Assembly (NCBI RefSeq): GCF_000016285.1
Contig: NC_011989.1
Location: forward strand, 1,243,001 to 1,307,000
DNA length: 64,000 bases
Direction of reading: 5' to 3'
Source of the DNA: Allorhizobium ampelinum S4
GTDB taxonomy: Bacteria > Pseudomonadota > Alphaproteobacteria > Rhizobiales > Rhizobiaceae
This document shows, one piece after another, positions 1 to 7,984 of this stretch; position 1 is the stretch's first letter, and each line of letters begins with the position of its first letter. The notes beneath the pieces are model-generated. The model ran no database searches. It saw only the letters and a program-made list of their open reading frames with translations, and was not told the origin of the DNA. Position numbers and translations under genes: made by a program.

Positions 1-274
1 TGATGAAATCCGCCTCGGGAATATCGAAAAACAGCGGTGTGCCGCAGGCGGCGCAAAAGCCGCGCCTTACCAGATCAGAGGACTGAAACCACTGCGGGGT
101 GCCGCGTGTCAGCTGAAACAGGTCACGATTGACCGAGCCGAGCGGCAGGAAATAATTGCCCGACGCTTTCTGGCACATGCGACAATGACAGATATGCGGA
201 TTGCCAATCGGCGATTTTGCCGTGTAGCGCACCGCGCCACATTGGCAGCCGCCATGCAAGGTTTGACCTTTCAT
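1..274 (-). CDS. GFA family protein, partial (C-terminus beyond window edge)
   Basis: This is the N-terminal 91 codons of a third GFA-type (glutathione-dependent formaldehyde-activating enzyme-like) protein; the gene runs off the left edge of the window. Visible zinc-ligand motifs are GGCQCGAVRY near residue 10, CHCRMCQK near residue 30 and FCAACGTPL near residue 75. The start codon overlaps the stop of the next GFA gene (ATGA, 271-274), so the two are translationally coupled. The gene is too short for the ORF list and is supported by direct translation. Family members bind zinc through these cysteines; the substrate cannot be told, and most homologues are not proven formaldehyde enzymes. Confidence 0.85.
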   Translation of the reverse strand, partial: MKGQTLHGGCQCGAVRYTAKSPIGNPHICHCRMCQKASGNYFLPLGSVNRDLFQLTRGTPQWFQSSDLVRRGFCAACGTPLFFDIPEADFI

Positions 275-738
275 GCCTCATCCTCCACCGGCCAGACTTG
301 GGTGTCGAAATCCGGGTGCTGCCAGGATTCGATGGAGTCGAAGAAGGCTTCGTATTCCGGGCTGGTATAGATCGGCGTTTCAAACAGCGTGTCGATCCAT
401 GGCAGGCGCTTGTGGTGATTGACCTGAATGGCAGGCTCAAAGGCGGCGGGATTGTCAAACGCACCGATGGCAATCTCAACTCCGGTGGGGTGTTGGTAGG
501 TCAGCGGTGTGCCGCATTTTTCGCAAAAGCCACGCTTGACCTTGCTCGAAGAGCGAAACAATTTCGGCTGGCCACGTGTCCATGTCAGATGCGCCTGATC
601 AGCGGAGACAAAAGCGCCAAAAAACCCACCGAATTGCTTTTGGCACATGCGGCAATGACAGATGGAAGGCCGCCCCAGCTTGGCCGCCTGAAACCGCACA
701 GCACCACATTGGCAGCCGCCGGAAAAAATCTCGCTCAT
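271..738 (-). CDS. GFA family protein
   Basis: A 155-residue protein of the GFA (glutathione-dependent formaldehyde-activating enzyme/centromere protein V) fold. The Cys motifs GGCQCGAVRF (residues about 8-17), CHCRMCQK (about 28-35) and FCEKCGTPL (about 71-79) are all present and would bind structural and catalytic zinc. It sits between two paralogues and overlaps each by 4 bp (ATGA), so the three form one translationally coupled unit on the minus strand. The acidic C-terminal tail ends WPVEDEA, and the middle paralogue shares the closing WPxE pattern. Cytoplasmic; substrate unknown. Family assignment is secure, the enzymatic role is not. Confidence 0.88.
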   Translation of the reverse strand: MSEIFSGGCQCGAVRFQAAKLGRPSICHCRMCQKQFGGFFGAFVSADQAHLTWTRGQPKLFRSSSKVKRGFCEKCGTPLTYQHPTGVEIAIGAFDNPAAFEPAIQVNHHKRLPWIDTLFETPIYTSPEYEAFFDSIESWQHPDFDTQVWPVEDEA

Positions 739-1223
739 GGCTTTGCTCCGCTTTCGGTTGGCCAGGTTTCGGTGTCGTGGTCGGGGTGCTGGTAGGAGAC
801 GAGGCCGTCTAGGAACGGAAACTCATCAAGGTCTTCTTCTGTCGGATTGCCTGGCAATTCATGCAGGTGATCGACGAAGCCTATTTTCCCTTCTGTCCCG
901 AACTGCTGCACCGGGGGCAGGATGGATGGATCATCGAAAGCGCCTGCCGCAACCGCCATGCCATCCGGGGCCTCATAGGTCAGCGGCGTGCCACAATCGC
1001 CACAAAAGCCGCGCGACACGACATTGCTGGAGCGGAACATCTTGCGCGCGCCCCGTGTCCACTGAAAATCGACCCCGCGCACCGAAACCAGCGGCGCATA
1101 ATAGGCTCCGAACGCCTTCTGGCACATGCGGCAATGGCAGATGGATGAGTCTTTCAGAACGCCTCTGACGCGAAACCGGATGGCTCCGCATTGGCAACCG
1201 CCGGTGTGGATTGTCTCTGCCAT
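735..1223 (-). CDS. GFA family protein
   Basis: A 162-residue GFA-fold protein, first of three tandem paralogues in transcription order. Zinc motifs are GGCQCGAIRF (residues about 8-17), CHCRMCQK (about 29-36) and FCGDCGTPL (about 72-80). The C-terminal third carries an insertion-like acidic stretch (NPTEEDLDEF) absent from the middle copy. Only 3 bp separate its ATG from the stop of vapC upstream, so it may be read through from the vapBC promoter. Its own stop overlaps the next GFA start. The actual substrate (formaldehyde adduct or other small thiol conjugate) cannot be inferred from sequence. Confidence 0.88.
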   Translation of the reverse strand: MAETIHTGGCQCGAIRFRVRGVLKDSSICHCRMCQKAFGAYYAPLVSVRGVDFQWTRGARKMFRSSNVVSRGFCGDCGTPLTYEAPDGMAVAAGAFDDPSILPPVQQFGTEGKIGFVDHLHELPGNPTEEDLDEFPFLDGLVSYQHPDHDTETWPTESGAKP

Positions 1224-1226
1224 GGC

Positions 1227-1652
1227 CTATTGTCCCTCATGTGCGGTTTCGAGCCAGTTTTCCAGTTTCAGCCCGGGTACGCGGGCAAATTCACGGGTAT
1301 TGTTGGTGACCAGAACCATATCCAGCGACAGCGCGTGGGCGGCGATGAACAGGTCGGTTGCGCCGATAGGTGTTCCCTGTTTTTCCAAGGCGGTGCGAAT
1401 CTCAGCATAATGACGGCCCGCCAAATCATCATAGGCAATGACAGCGATCCTTTCCAAGACCCCTTCAACCAGACGAGTAAGCCGCTCGGAGCCTTTGCGC
1501 TGTATGCCAAACAGGATTTCCGACAGAACAATTGAACTCAGGCAAATATCGTCACGGTTGAGGCCATGCATAACGTCTGCCGCCCTGCCCATAGGATTTC
1601 GCACCACATCAGAGATAATATTGGTGTCGAGCATGTAGCGCGCGGTTATCAT
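1227..1652 (-). CDS. vapC: VapC-type PIN-domain ribonuclease toxin
   Basis: A 141-residue PIN-domain protein, the toxin half of a type II toxin-antitoxin pair. Acidic residues expected to hold Mg2+ are visible: Asp9 in MLDTN, Glu45 in VLSEILFG and Asp100 in IGATDLFIAA; the usual VTNNTREF segment follows near residue 115. VapC toxins are endoribonucleases that cut tRNA or rRNA and are neutralised by VapB binding. Its ATG overlaps the vapB stop by 4 bp (ATGA at 1649-1652), the normal antitoxin-first order. It is intact. The RNA target is unknown. Only 3 bp separate it from the downstream GFA gene. Confidence 0.92.
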   Translation of the reverse strand: MITARYMLDTNIISDVVRNPMGRAADVMHGLNRDDICLSSIVLSEILFGIQRKGSERLTRLVEGVLERIAVIAYDDLAGRHYAEIRTALEKQGTPIGATDLFIAAHALSLDMVLVTNNTREFARVPGLKLENWLETAHEGQ

Positions 1653-1900
1653 AGATCGACTGGTCTCGGCGGTGGTTCAATCAGATCAAAATCGGGAAAA
1701 TCCTCCTCGATAGGCGGCTGACTGCGCAGCCACTCGATCAGATTTTGCTTCTTGTCGTTGACAGGCTCAATAATGATCCGGTCGCCTTCCTTGCGCATGA
1801 TCACTTCATCGCCCGGAAACTCGAATTCCACGGGGATGCGGACGGCGCGATTGCGACCGTTCTTGAACACCCGCACATGTCTTTCCTGCTCCATACTCAT
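1649..1900 (-). CDS. vapB: VapB-type antitoxin (AbrB/SpoVT fold)
   Basis: An 83-residue antitoxin. The N-terminal half (HVRVFKNGRNRAVRIP, then a short strand-rich segment ending IIIEP) is the AbrB/SpoVT swapped-hairpin DNA-binding fold. The acidic, proline-rich C-terminal tail is the likely VapC-binding arm. I place the start at 1900 because a clean GGAGG lies 6 bases upstream; in-frame ATGs further upstream lack this. It binds VapC to block its nuclease and, with VapC, normally represses its own promoter; palindromes flank and overlap the predicted promoter. It overlaps vapC by 4 bp. Confidence 0.9.
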   Translation of the reverse strand: MSMEQERHVRVFKNGRNRAVRIPVEFEFPGDEVIMRKEGDRIIIEPVNDKKQNLIEWLRSQPPIEEDFPDFDLIEPPPRPVDL

Positions 1901-1917
1901 ATTTGCCTCCATCGCTG

Positions 1918-1955
1918 GCATAGGCTTTAGCATATGCCAAGCGGGTGTCCTATGC
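1918..1955. promoter_or_regulatory. Inverted repeat, candidate VapBC operator
   Basis: GCATAGG (1918-1924) and CCTATGC (1949-1955) form a perfect 7-bp inverted repeat around a central palindrome GCATATGC (1930-1937). The repeat spans the predicted -10 and reaches the -35. VapBC complexes typically autorepress by binding such palindromes, so this is a plausible operator. A further short repeat, GTCAA-CGC-TTGAC, lies just upstream at about 1957-1970. Confidence 0.4.
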
Positions 1956-1957
1956 AA
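1929..1957 (-). promoter_or_regulatory. Predicted vapBC promoter
   Basis: On the minus strand a -35 TTGCAT (complement of 1952-1957) and a -10 TATGCT (complement of 1929-1934) are separated by exactly 17 bases, about 30 bases upstream of the vapB start. This is a prediction from sequence only. Confidence 0.5.
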
Positions 1958-1984
1958 GTCAACGCTTGACCTCTCACATGGTCA

Positions 1985-2374
1985 TCAATCTTGGCTCGCG
2001 TGACAAACGGCCTCGATATTGTTGCCATCCAGATCAAACACAAAGGCCCCATAATAGTCTGGATGGTAATGCGGGCGCAGGCCGGGCGGGCCGTTGTCTT
2101 TTCCGCCGGCGGCAATTGCGGCGCTGTAAAACGCATCCACTTCCGCCCGGCTATTGGCCGTAAACGCAATGTGCTGATGATAGCCAGCGGGCGGCGTGCC
2201 TTCGTGCAGCCAATAGACGGGTCTGTCGCGTCCATAGCCGCCCATTTTCACGCCATTGGAATATTCCGGCGCCACCGTGTAGAGCAGCGACGCGCCAAGC
2301 GGAGCAAAGGCCGCGTCATAGAAAGCCTTTGCACGTTCAAAATCGGCAACCTTGATATTCATGTGATCGATCAT
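1985..2374 (-). CDS. VOC family protein (glyoxalase/dioxygenase-like)
   Basis: A 129-residue vicinal-oxygen-chelate fold protein. It has the typical opening DHMNIKVADFERAKAFYDAAFAPLG, in two parts: the first strand and helix, then the first metal-ligand position. A later HIAFTANSRAEVDAFY segment starts the second beta-alpha-beta-beta-beta module, and FDLDGNNIEAVCH holds the last ligand Glu. Members include glyoxalase I-like enzymes, ring-cleaving dioxygenases and drug-binding resistance proteins; the substrate cannot be told here. I start at 2374, where GGGAG lies about 8 bases upstream; the longer frame has no such site. Single gene between vapBC and cysS. Confidence 0.85.
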   Translation of the reverse strand: MIDHMNIKVADFERAKAFYDAAFAPLGASLLYTVAPEYSNGVKMGGYGRDRPVYWLHEGTPPAGYHQHIAFTANSRAEVDAFYSAAIAAGGKDNGPPGLRPHYHPDYYGAFVFDLDGNNIEAVCHASQD

Positions 2375-2439
2375 TGATGTCGCTCCCATACCGTCGCAAA
2401 GACATGCCAAAACCGTTTTTGTGGCGTTTTGGCTTCGCC

Positions 2440-2482
2440 CCCCTCATCCGGCTGCCGCCACCTTCTCCCCGCAGGGGAGAAG
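2440..2482. repeat. Dispersed intergenic palindromic repeat
   Basis: Between the VOC gene and cysS lies a C-rich element ending in a perfect 9-bp stem with a 3-base loop: CTTCTCCCC (2462-2470), gca, GGGGAGAAG (2474-2482). From memory, this CCCTCATCCGGCTGCCG-type module recurs between genes in many Rhizobiales genomes. It is 22 bases past the cysS stop and could act as a transcript-end hairpin for cysS, although no T-tract follows. A second 8-bp inverted repeat (2406-2413/2426-2433) lies next to it. Confidence 0.55.
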
Positions 2483-2503
2483 AGAGCGAGAGCCGCAAGC
2501 CTT

Positions 2504-4144
2504 CTACCGCTTGACCTCCCACGTGGTCACGCGCTCGCCGGTGTCCTTATCCTTGCCGTCCTTGAGCTGAATGCCCTTTGCCAAAAGATCGTCGCGGATC
2601 TTGTCGGCCTCGGCAAAGTTCTTGGTCTTCAGCATTTCAAGGCGCATCTCGACAAGGGCGTCGATAGCGGCAGATAGATCATTGGTCTCGCCATTTTTTA
2701 GCTCTAGGCTAATTTCACCGTTTCTTTTAGCGTTGACCTGCACACCCCAAGACTCGATTTCCCCTTTGATTTTTTTCGCTTGCTTTTCGTCACCATTTGT
2801 AAGGGCAACGCGAAGCCGTTCAACGCGATCAAGGTCATCATGTCCTAGCAATTGGCCTTTTATGTTCGTGTCATGCAGATACACGCTATCGTAGAGGGCC
2901 CATTTTGAGAGGTCCAAAATACCAAGGAATTCCAAGGCCAAGAACATCTTTTCTGCTGCGTTGCTATCGCTTTTTGCGTTCTCTCTCAGCCCAAATAAAA
3001 TTGAAAGCGCAAGCGGTGTATTAAGGTCGTCGCAGAGGGCTTTAATGAAATCGGCGTCTTGTTCTGTAGCCTTACCTAAAGATCTTTTGGCGTTGATTTG
3101 GCTTATGATCAAACCAGCATTGCAACTTGCAATAAAAGAAAAAATCTCATTTCTGGATTGCTGCAATTTGTCGAGTGTCCAGTCTATCGGCTGCCGGTAA
3201 TGCGTCTTGAGCATGGCAAAACGAAAAACACCACCGTGCCATGGTCGGCCACCGAAGCTATCTGAACGAAGCAGTTGATCTATTGTAAGAAAATTGCCGT
3301 CCGACTTGGACATCTTGCGGCCTTCCACCTGCACGAAGCCATTGTGCATCCACACATTGGCCATCACGCTGGTGTCGTTGGCGCAGCAGGATTGGGCAAT
3401 TTCGTTTTCGTGGTGGGGGAAAATCAGGTCCAGTCCGCCGCCGTGAATGTCGAAAACCTCGCCCAGATAGCGCTTCGACATTGCCGAGCATTCGATATGC
3501 CAGCCCGGACGGCCTCGGCCCCAGGGGCTTTCCCAGCCGGGTTCGTTATGGCTTGAGAGCTTCCATAGCACAAAGTCGCCGGGGTGCTTTTTATGGGCCT
3601 CGACAGCGATGCGTGCGCCTGCCTGTTGCTCATCCAGATTGCGCTTGGAAAGCTGGCCGTAAGCGGCCATGGACCGCGTGTCAAACAGCACTTCGCCCTC
3701 GGCCACATAGGCATGGCCCTTGGCAATCAGCGTCTTGATGATGTCAATCATCTGCTGGATATTGTCGGTGGCGCGCGGCTCGATGGTCGGCGGCAAGTTA
3801 CCCAGTGCGGCCACATCGGCGTGGAACTGATCCGCCGTCTTTTGCGTCACCTTGGCAATCGCCTCATTCAGCGGCAGATCGGGAAAGTCCCGGAGCGCCC
3901 GCGCATTGATCTTGTCATCGACATCGGTGATGTTGCGGGCATAGGTGACGTGGTTTTCGCCATAGATGTGACGCAGCAGCCGGTAGAGCACATCAAACAC
4001 AATCACGGGCCGGGCGTTGCCGATATGGGCAAAATCATAAACCGTTGGGCCGCAGACATACATGCGCACGTTTTTGGGGTCGATTGGGGTGAAATCAACC
4101 TTGCTGCGCGTCAGTGTGTTGTAAAGCTTGAGGCCCTCGGCCAT
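2504..4144 (-). CDS. cysS: Cysteine-tRNA ligase
   Basis: A class I aminoacyl-tRNA synthetase that charges tRNA-Cys. Visible landmarks: zinc-ligand Cys31 in [13 protein letters not shown] at residues 40-43 (HIGH motif), the WHIECSAMS and [15 protein letters not shown] zinc/active-site segments, and KMSKS at 277-281. A GGGAG Shine-Dalgarno lies about 8 bases before the start. At 546 residues it is longer than the roughly 460 of the E. coli enzyme. From about 3290 down to 2690 (residues about 286-485, just after KMSKS) base composition falls to 37-48% G+C per 60-base line against about 58-63% before it. The frame is intact, so it is presumably functional but looks mosaic in its C-terminal helical region. 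Confidence 0.96.
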   Translation of the reverse strand: MAEGLKLYNTLTRSKVDFTPIDPKNVRMYVCGPTVYDFAHIGNARPVIVFDVLYRLLRHIYGENHVTYARNITDVDDKINARALRDFPDLPLNEAIAKVTQKTADQFHADVAALGNLPPTIEPRATDNIQQMIDIIKTLIAKGHAYVAEGEVLFDTRSMAAYGQLSKRNLDEQQAGARIAVEAHKKHPGDFVLWKLSSHNEPGWESPWGRGRPGWHIECSAMSKRYLGEVFDIHGGGLDLIFPHHENEIAQSCCANDTSVMANVWMHNGFVQVEGRKMSKSDGNFLTIDQLLRSDSFGGRPWHGGVFRFAMLKTHYRQPIDWTLDKLQQSRNEIFSFIASCNAGLIISQINAKRSLGKATEQDADFIKALCDDLNTPLALSILFGLRENAKSDSNAAEKMFLALEFLGILDLSKWALYDSVYLHDTNIKGQLLGHDDLDRVERLRVALTNGDEKQAKKIKGEIESWGVQVNAKRNGEISLELKNGETNDLSAAIDALVEMRLEMLKTKNFAEADKIRDDLLAKGIQLKDGKDKDTGERVTTWEVKR

Positions 4145-4489
4145 GTCAGTCTCCCAGACGTGTATAAACCCGGCTGGACCGAAGCGTTTGTCATCTAGGA
4201 CTTTTACAAGAGACGAAAACGGCCGGGCCAGCGAATGCGCTAGCGAATAATGATCCAGCAGATAATGCAGGTGCTCGTTTTCATGGCTGGCTTTATGACC
4301 CGGCCCCGGTTTTTGGTCAACGGATTTTTGCGCCTTCTGGTCGGTCTCTGCCGGTTTTTACGCAGTGGTGAAAATTTTTTGCTTTATCCCATCGACAAGC
4401 GCACGCTGCGGCCTTGATTTCGGGCCATTCACCCGTTTGAAGATGGGCGCGAACTGTTGTTTTACATGCCGCCGCTGAAGGATAAGCCT
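4145..4489. other. Intergenic region between cysS and polygalacturonase gene
   Basis: A 345-base divergent spacer that should hold the promoters of cysS and the polygalacturonase gene. It is locally T-rich at 4360-4390. I see no convincing -35/-10 pair, RNA gene or repeat. Confidence 0.4.
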
Positions 4490-6124
4490 ATGCCCGGACC
4501 TGTTTTTGCCCGCCTGTTTCAACGGTCTGCTTTAGGTCGGATGCTTGGCGCGGTCGCCATTTGCACCCTGTCGCCGGTTACTGTCTGGGCGGCGGAGCCG
4601 GCTGTTGCCACCCAATGGGGGTCGATGACCGCGCCGGAGGTTCCCTCAAATCTCTGCGCGACATTGACGGCTGGCCTGACGGCCAAGGACGGCTCCCTCG
4701 ACCATGCCGATGCCGATGGCAAGGCTCCCCATCCAGACCAGATGCGCTTGCAGGCTGCCATTGACGGCTGCGCGGGCGGTGCCGTCAAGCTCGTCCCGGG
4801 GGCTGAGGGGCAGGATGCGTTTTTGAGCGGACCGCTGAACTTGAAGAGCGGCGTCATGCTGTGGATCGACAAGGGCGTGACGCTGTTTGCCTCCCGCGAT
4901 CCCAAGGATTACGACAGCGGTGCTGGTGATTGCGGTACGGCCAACACCTCATCCGCCAAGACCTGCAAGCCGCTGATTGCGGCCAAGGACACCAACGGCG
5001 CTGGCATCGTCGGTGAGGGGCGCATCGATGGACGCGGCGGTTCGCTGCTGTTGTCCGGCGACAATGCCGGTAAGCGATCCTGGTGGGATGTGGCCTGGCA
5101 ATCCAAGCAGGGGTTGATCCAGCATGTGTTCCGGCTGGTAGAAATTGATGGCGGCGAGAATTTCACCCTGCACCGGATTACGCTGTTGAACAGCCCGAAT
5201 TTTCATGTGGTGAGCAATGGTGTGACGGGCCTGACCGCCTGGGGGATCAAGATCCTCAGCCCCAGTGCCGTCTATACCCGCCCAAATTACGCTTGCCCGC
5301 CGGAGACCACGCCTGACAAACTGACGCCCGCCACCTGTTTCACGCCTGATACGGTCAAAAATACCGATGGTTTCGACCCGGGTCAGTCCTCGAAAGTCGT
5401 GCTCGCCTACAGCGCGATCAGCACCGGCGACGATCATGTGGCGATCAAGGCGGGCGGCGACAAACCATCGACGCGCATGACTTTTGCCCATAACCGGTTC
5501 TATTACGGCCATGGGATGTCGATTGGCTCCGAGACCGATGCTGGCGTGGACGGTATCCATGTCTATGATCTGGTGATGGATGGCCATGATAGTCCCAACG
5601 GCAATGGCCTGCGGATAAAGTCGGACACCTCGCGCGGCGGCAAGGTCACCAATGTGCTGTATGAAGATGTCTGCATGCGCAATGTCGCCTTTCCCTTGGT
5701 GTTCGATACCCGCTACTCGGACAAAGCCGGCGATCGTATCCCGGATTTTTCCGGCATCACGGTGCGCAACCTGCGCTACATAGGCAGTACGACCGGCAGC
5801 GGCGGCCATGTGGTTCTGCGTGGCATCAAGGATGATGCGCATTACCAGCCGCTCGGCCTTTTCCTTGATACCATTCAGTTCGATGGGCCCCAGCCGCTCC
5901 TGGTCGGCTCAGCCGATCCGGCCGCAAAAGATCCGCCGCTCAATGCGCATGTCACGCTGGGGCCTGGTCCGGTCAGCTTTGCCGACCTTCTGAAGGCAGA
6001 TCCAGCGCGCCGGGTGAAAACTGTCAATCTCGTGGATGCCAGTGAAGAAGATCCGGTTCCGCCGCTCGATTGCTCGTCGGCCTTCGTACCGTTCTCGAGC
6101 TTTTTGGATGGGTCGCCGTTTTGA
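4490..6124 (+). CDS. pehA: Secreted polygalacturonase, glycoside hydrolase family 28
   Basis: A 544-residue pectin-degrading enzyme that hydrolyses alpha-1,4 bonds of polygalacturonate in plant cell walls. GH28 signatures are in order: NTDGFDPG (residues about 297-304), GDDHVAIK with the catalytic Asp pair (about 319-326), GHGMSIGSE with the conserved His (about 342-350) and RIKS (about 381-384). The N-terminus has Arg residues, a hydrophobic core (MLGAVAICTLSPVTVWA) and a probable signal-peptidase site before AEPA, so it is exported. The start at 4490 is chosen for an AAGGA about 7 bases upstream; an earlier TTG and ATG lack one. It matches the type of the known A. vitis pehA. Monocistronic appearance, 183 bases before rfbC. 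Confidence 0.9.
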   Translation: MPGPVFARLFQRSALGRMLGAVAICTLSPVTVWAAEPAVATQWGSMTAPEVPSNLCATLTAGLTAKDGSLDHADADGKAPHPDQMRLQAAIDGCAGGAVKLVPGAEGQDAFLSGPLNLKSGVMLWIDKGVTLFASRDPKDYDSGAGDCGTANTSSAKTCKPLIAAKDTNGAGIVGEGRIDGRGGSLLLSGDNAGKRSWWDVAWQSKQGLIQHVFRLVEIDGGENFTLHRITLLNSPNFHVVSNGVTGLTAWGIKILSPSAVYTRPNYACPPETTPDKLTPATCFTPDTVKNTDGFDPGQSSKVVLAYSAISTGDDHVAIKAGGDKPSTRMTFAHNRFYYGHGMSIGSETDAGVDGIHVYDLVMDGHDSPNGNGLRIKSDTSRGGKVTNVLYEDVCMRNVAFPLVFDTRYSDKAGDRIPDFSGITVRNLRYIGSTTGSGGHVVLRGIKDDAHYQPLGLFLDTIQFDGPQPLLVGSADPAAKDPPLNAHVTLGPGPVSFADLLKADPARRVKTVNLVDASEEDPVPPLDCSSAFVPFSSFLDGSPF

Positions 6125-6307
6125 GCGGATGGTGTCGTAAAGAGACATAAATGGCAAACGCTTGCCTGCAATGGTGGCAGCTGGTCACAGGGACTGTCCG
6201 AATAACGTCATAATCTTCCGGTTAAGACGGTGGGCACCTAGCATTTTACTTGCTCTGATGGACCGAGATTGTTAACTGCGCGAGGGGCTTAATTCAAAGG
6301 GATAAGA

Positions 6308-6871
6308 ATGCAGTTTGAAGAAACGAAGCTGTCGGGTGTTTTCCTGATCACTCCAAAGCGGTTTGGGGACGCGCGGGGCTATTTCATGGAAACCTTCCGT
6401 GCCAGCCTGTTTGAAAGCGAAGTGGGATCTTTCACCTTCGTTCAGGACAACAAGTCGTTTTCGGCCGAGGTCGGCACGGTGCGCGGCCTGCATTTCCAGT
6501 TGAACCCGAGGGCGCAGGGCAAGCTCGTGTCTTGTGCGGCTGGCGCTTTGCTGGATGTCGCTGTCGATATTCGCCAGGGCTCGCCGACCTACGGCCAGAT
6601 GGTCAAAGCCGAACTGACTGCCGAAAACGGCTGCCAGCTTTGGGTGCCGCCGGGTTTTGCCCATGGCTTCTGCACATTGCAGCCCAATACCGTGATCAGC
6701 TACAAGGTGACGGATTATTACAGCCCGGATCATGACCGGGGCCTGTTGTGGAACGATCCGGCTCTGGCGATCGACTGGCCGGTGACGGAGGACAATGCCA
6801 TTCTGTCTGAGAAGGACAAGAAGCAGCCGAAACTGAGCGAGCTTGAGACGAATTTCGTCTATCGGCCTTAA
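6308..6871 (+). CDS. rfbC: dTDP-4-dehydrorhamnose 3,5-epimerase
   Basis: A 187-residue RmlC cupin that epimerises dTDP-4-keto-6-deoxyglucose at C3 and C5 in dTDP-L-rhamnose synthesis. The active-site His lies in VRGLHFQ (about residue 62) and the family segment VDIRQGSPTYGQ follows. Length is normal for the family (about 180). It is the first gene of a complete four-gene rhamnose operon; 54 bases separate it from rfbB. Rhamnose from this pathway would feed O-antigen or exopolysaccharide, probably via the two glycosyltransferases downstream. Confidence 0.96.
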   Translation: MQFEETKLSGVFLITPKRFGDARGYFMETFRASLFESEVGSFTFVQDNKSFSAEVGTVRGLHFQLNPRAQGKLVSCAAGALLDVAVDIRQGSPTYGQMVKAELTAENGCQLWVPPGFAHGFCTLQPNTVISYKVTDYYSPDHDRGLLWNDPALAIDWPVTEDNAILSEKDKKQPKLSELETNFVYRP

Positions 6872-6925
6872 GCATCTCTGCTTTTTACCTGTCAGCTCTA
6901 TGAACGCTAGGGGATATCGAAAATC

Positions 6926-7984
6926 ATGCGCGTACTTGTAACCGGCGGTGCCGGCTTTATCGGATCGGCCGTTGTTCGCCATCTGGTGCTTGAAAAAGGC
7001 TATGACGTCCTGAATGTCGATAAGCTGACCTATGCGGGTACCTTGACCTCGCTGAAATCGGTTGAGGCAAATCCGCTTTACCGGTTCCTTCAGGCCGATA
7101 TCTGCGACGGCCAGGCGATTGCCTCGGCTTTTGCAAGCTTCAAGCCTGATCGTGTCATGCATCTGGCCGCCGAAAGCCATGTGGATCGCTCGATTACCGG
7201 TGCCAAGGATTTCGTCGAGACCAATGTGCTCGGCACGTTCACCATGCTGGAATGCGCCCGGGCCTATTGGCAGGGGCTGGAAGGTGCGAGCAAGGACGGT
7301 TTCCGCTTCCTGCATGTCTCGACCGACGAAGTCTATGGTTCGCTGGGCGATGAAGGTCTGTTTACCGAAACCACCCCTTATGATCCAAGCTCTCCTTATT
7401 CGGCCTCGAAAGCGGCTTCCGACCATCTCGCCAAGGCCTGGGCGCGCACCTACGGCCTGCCGGTGGTGGTGTCGAATTGCTCCAACAATTACGGCCCCTT
7501 CCATTTCCCGGAAAAGCTCATTCCGCTGATGATCATCAACGCGATGGAAGGCAAGCCTCTGCCGGTTTACGGTAATGGCGCCAATATCCGTGATTGGCTT
7601 TACGTCGAAGACCATGCCAGGGCGCTTGATATCATCGCCGAGCGTGGACAGATTGGCGAAACCTATAATGTCGGCGGACGCAATGAGCGACGCAATATCG
7701 ACGTCGTCACCCGCGTCTGCGCGCTGATGGATGAATTGCATCCGTCGGGTACACCGCATGAGAAGCTGATCCAATATGTGACCGACCGCCCCGGCCACGA
7801 CGCCCGTTATGCCATCGACGCGACGCGGCTGGAAACCGAACTCGGCTGGAAGGCTCAGGAAAATTTCGAGACCGGCATCGAGAAAACCGTGAAATGGTAT
7901 CTCGAAAACCGCTGGTGGTGGGAGCCGTTGCGCCAGGGCTATGACGGTAGCCGTCTTGGCCTGCTGAAAGCCGCGAGCAAATGA
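6926..7984 (+). CDS. rfbB: dTDP-glucose 4,6-dehydratase
   Basis: A 352-residue extended-SDR enzyme making dTDP-4-keto-6-deoxyglucose, the second step of dTDP-rhamnose synthesis. The NAD-binding GGAGFIGS is at residues 7-14, the catalytic STDEVYG segment near 133-139 and [10 protein letters not shown] (Tyr-x3-Lys) near 158. The sugar-binding [15 protein letters not shown] segment is intact. Full length for RmlB. Its last 4 bases overlap rfbD (ATGA), indicating translational coupling. Confidence 0.97.
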   Translation: MRVLVTGGAGFIGSAVVRHLVLEKGYDVLNVDKLTYAGTLTSLKSVEANPLYRFLQADICDGQAIASAFASFKPDRVMHLAAESHVDRSITGAKDFVETNVLGTFTMLECARAYWQGLEGASKDGFRFLHVSTDEVYGSLGDEGLFTETTPYDPSSPYSASKAASDHLAKAWARTYGLPVVVSNCSNNYGPFHFPEKLIPLMIINAMEGKPLPVYGNGANIRDWLYVEDHARALDIIAERGQIGETYNVGGRNERRNIDVVTRVCALMDELHPSGTPHEKLIQYVTDRPGHDARYAIDATRLETELGWKAQENFETGIEKTVKWYLENRWWWEPLRQGYDGSRLGLLKAASK

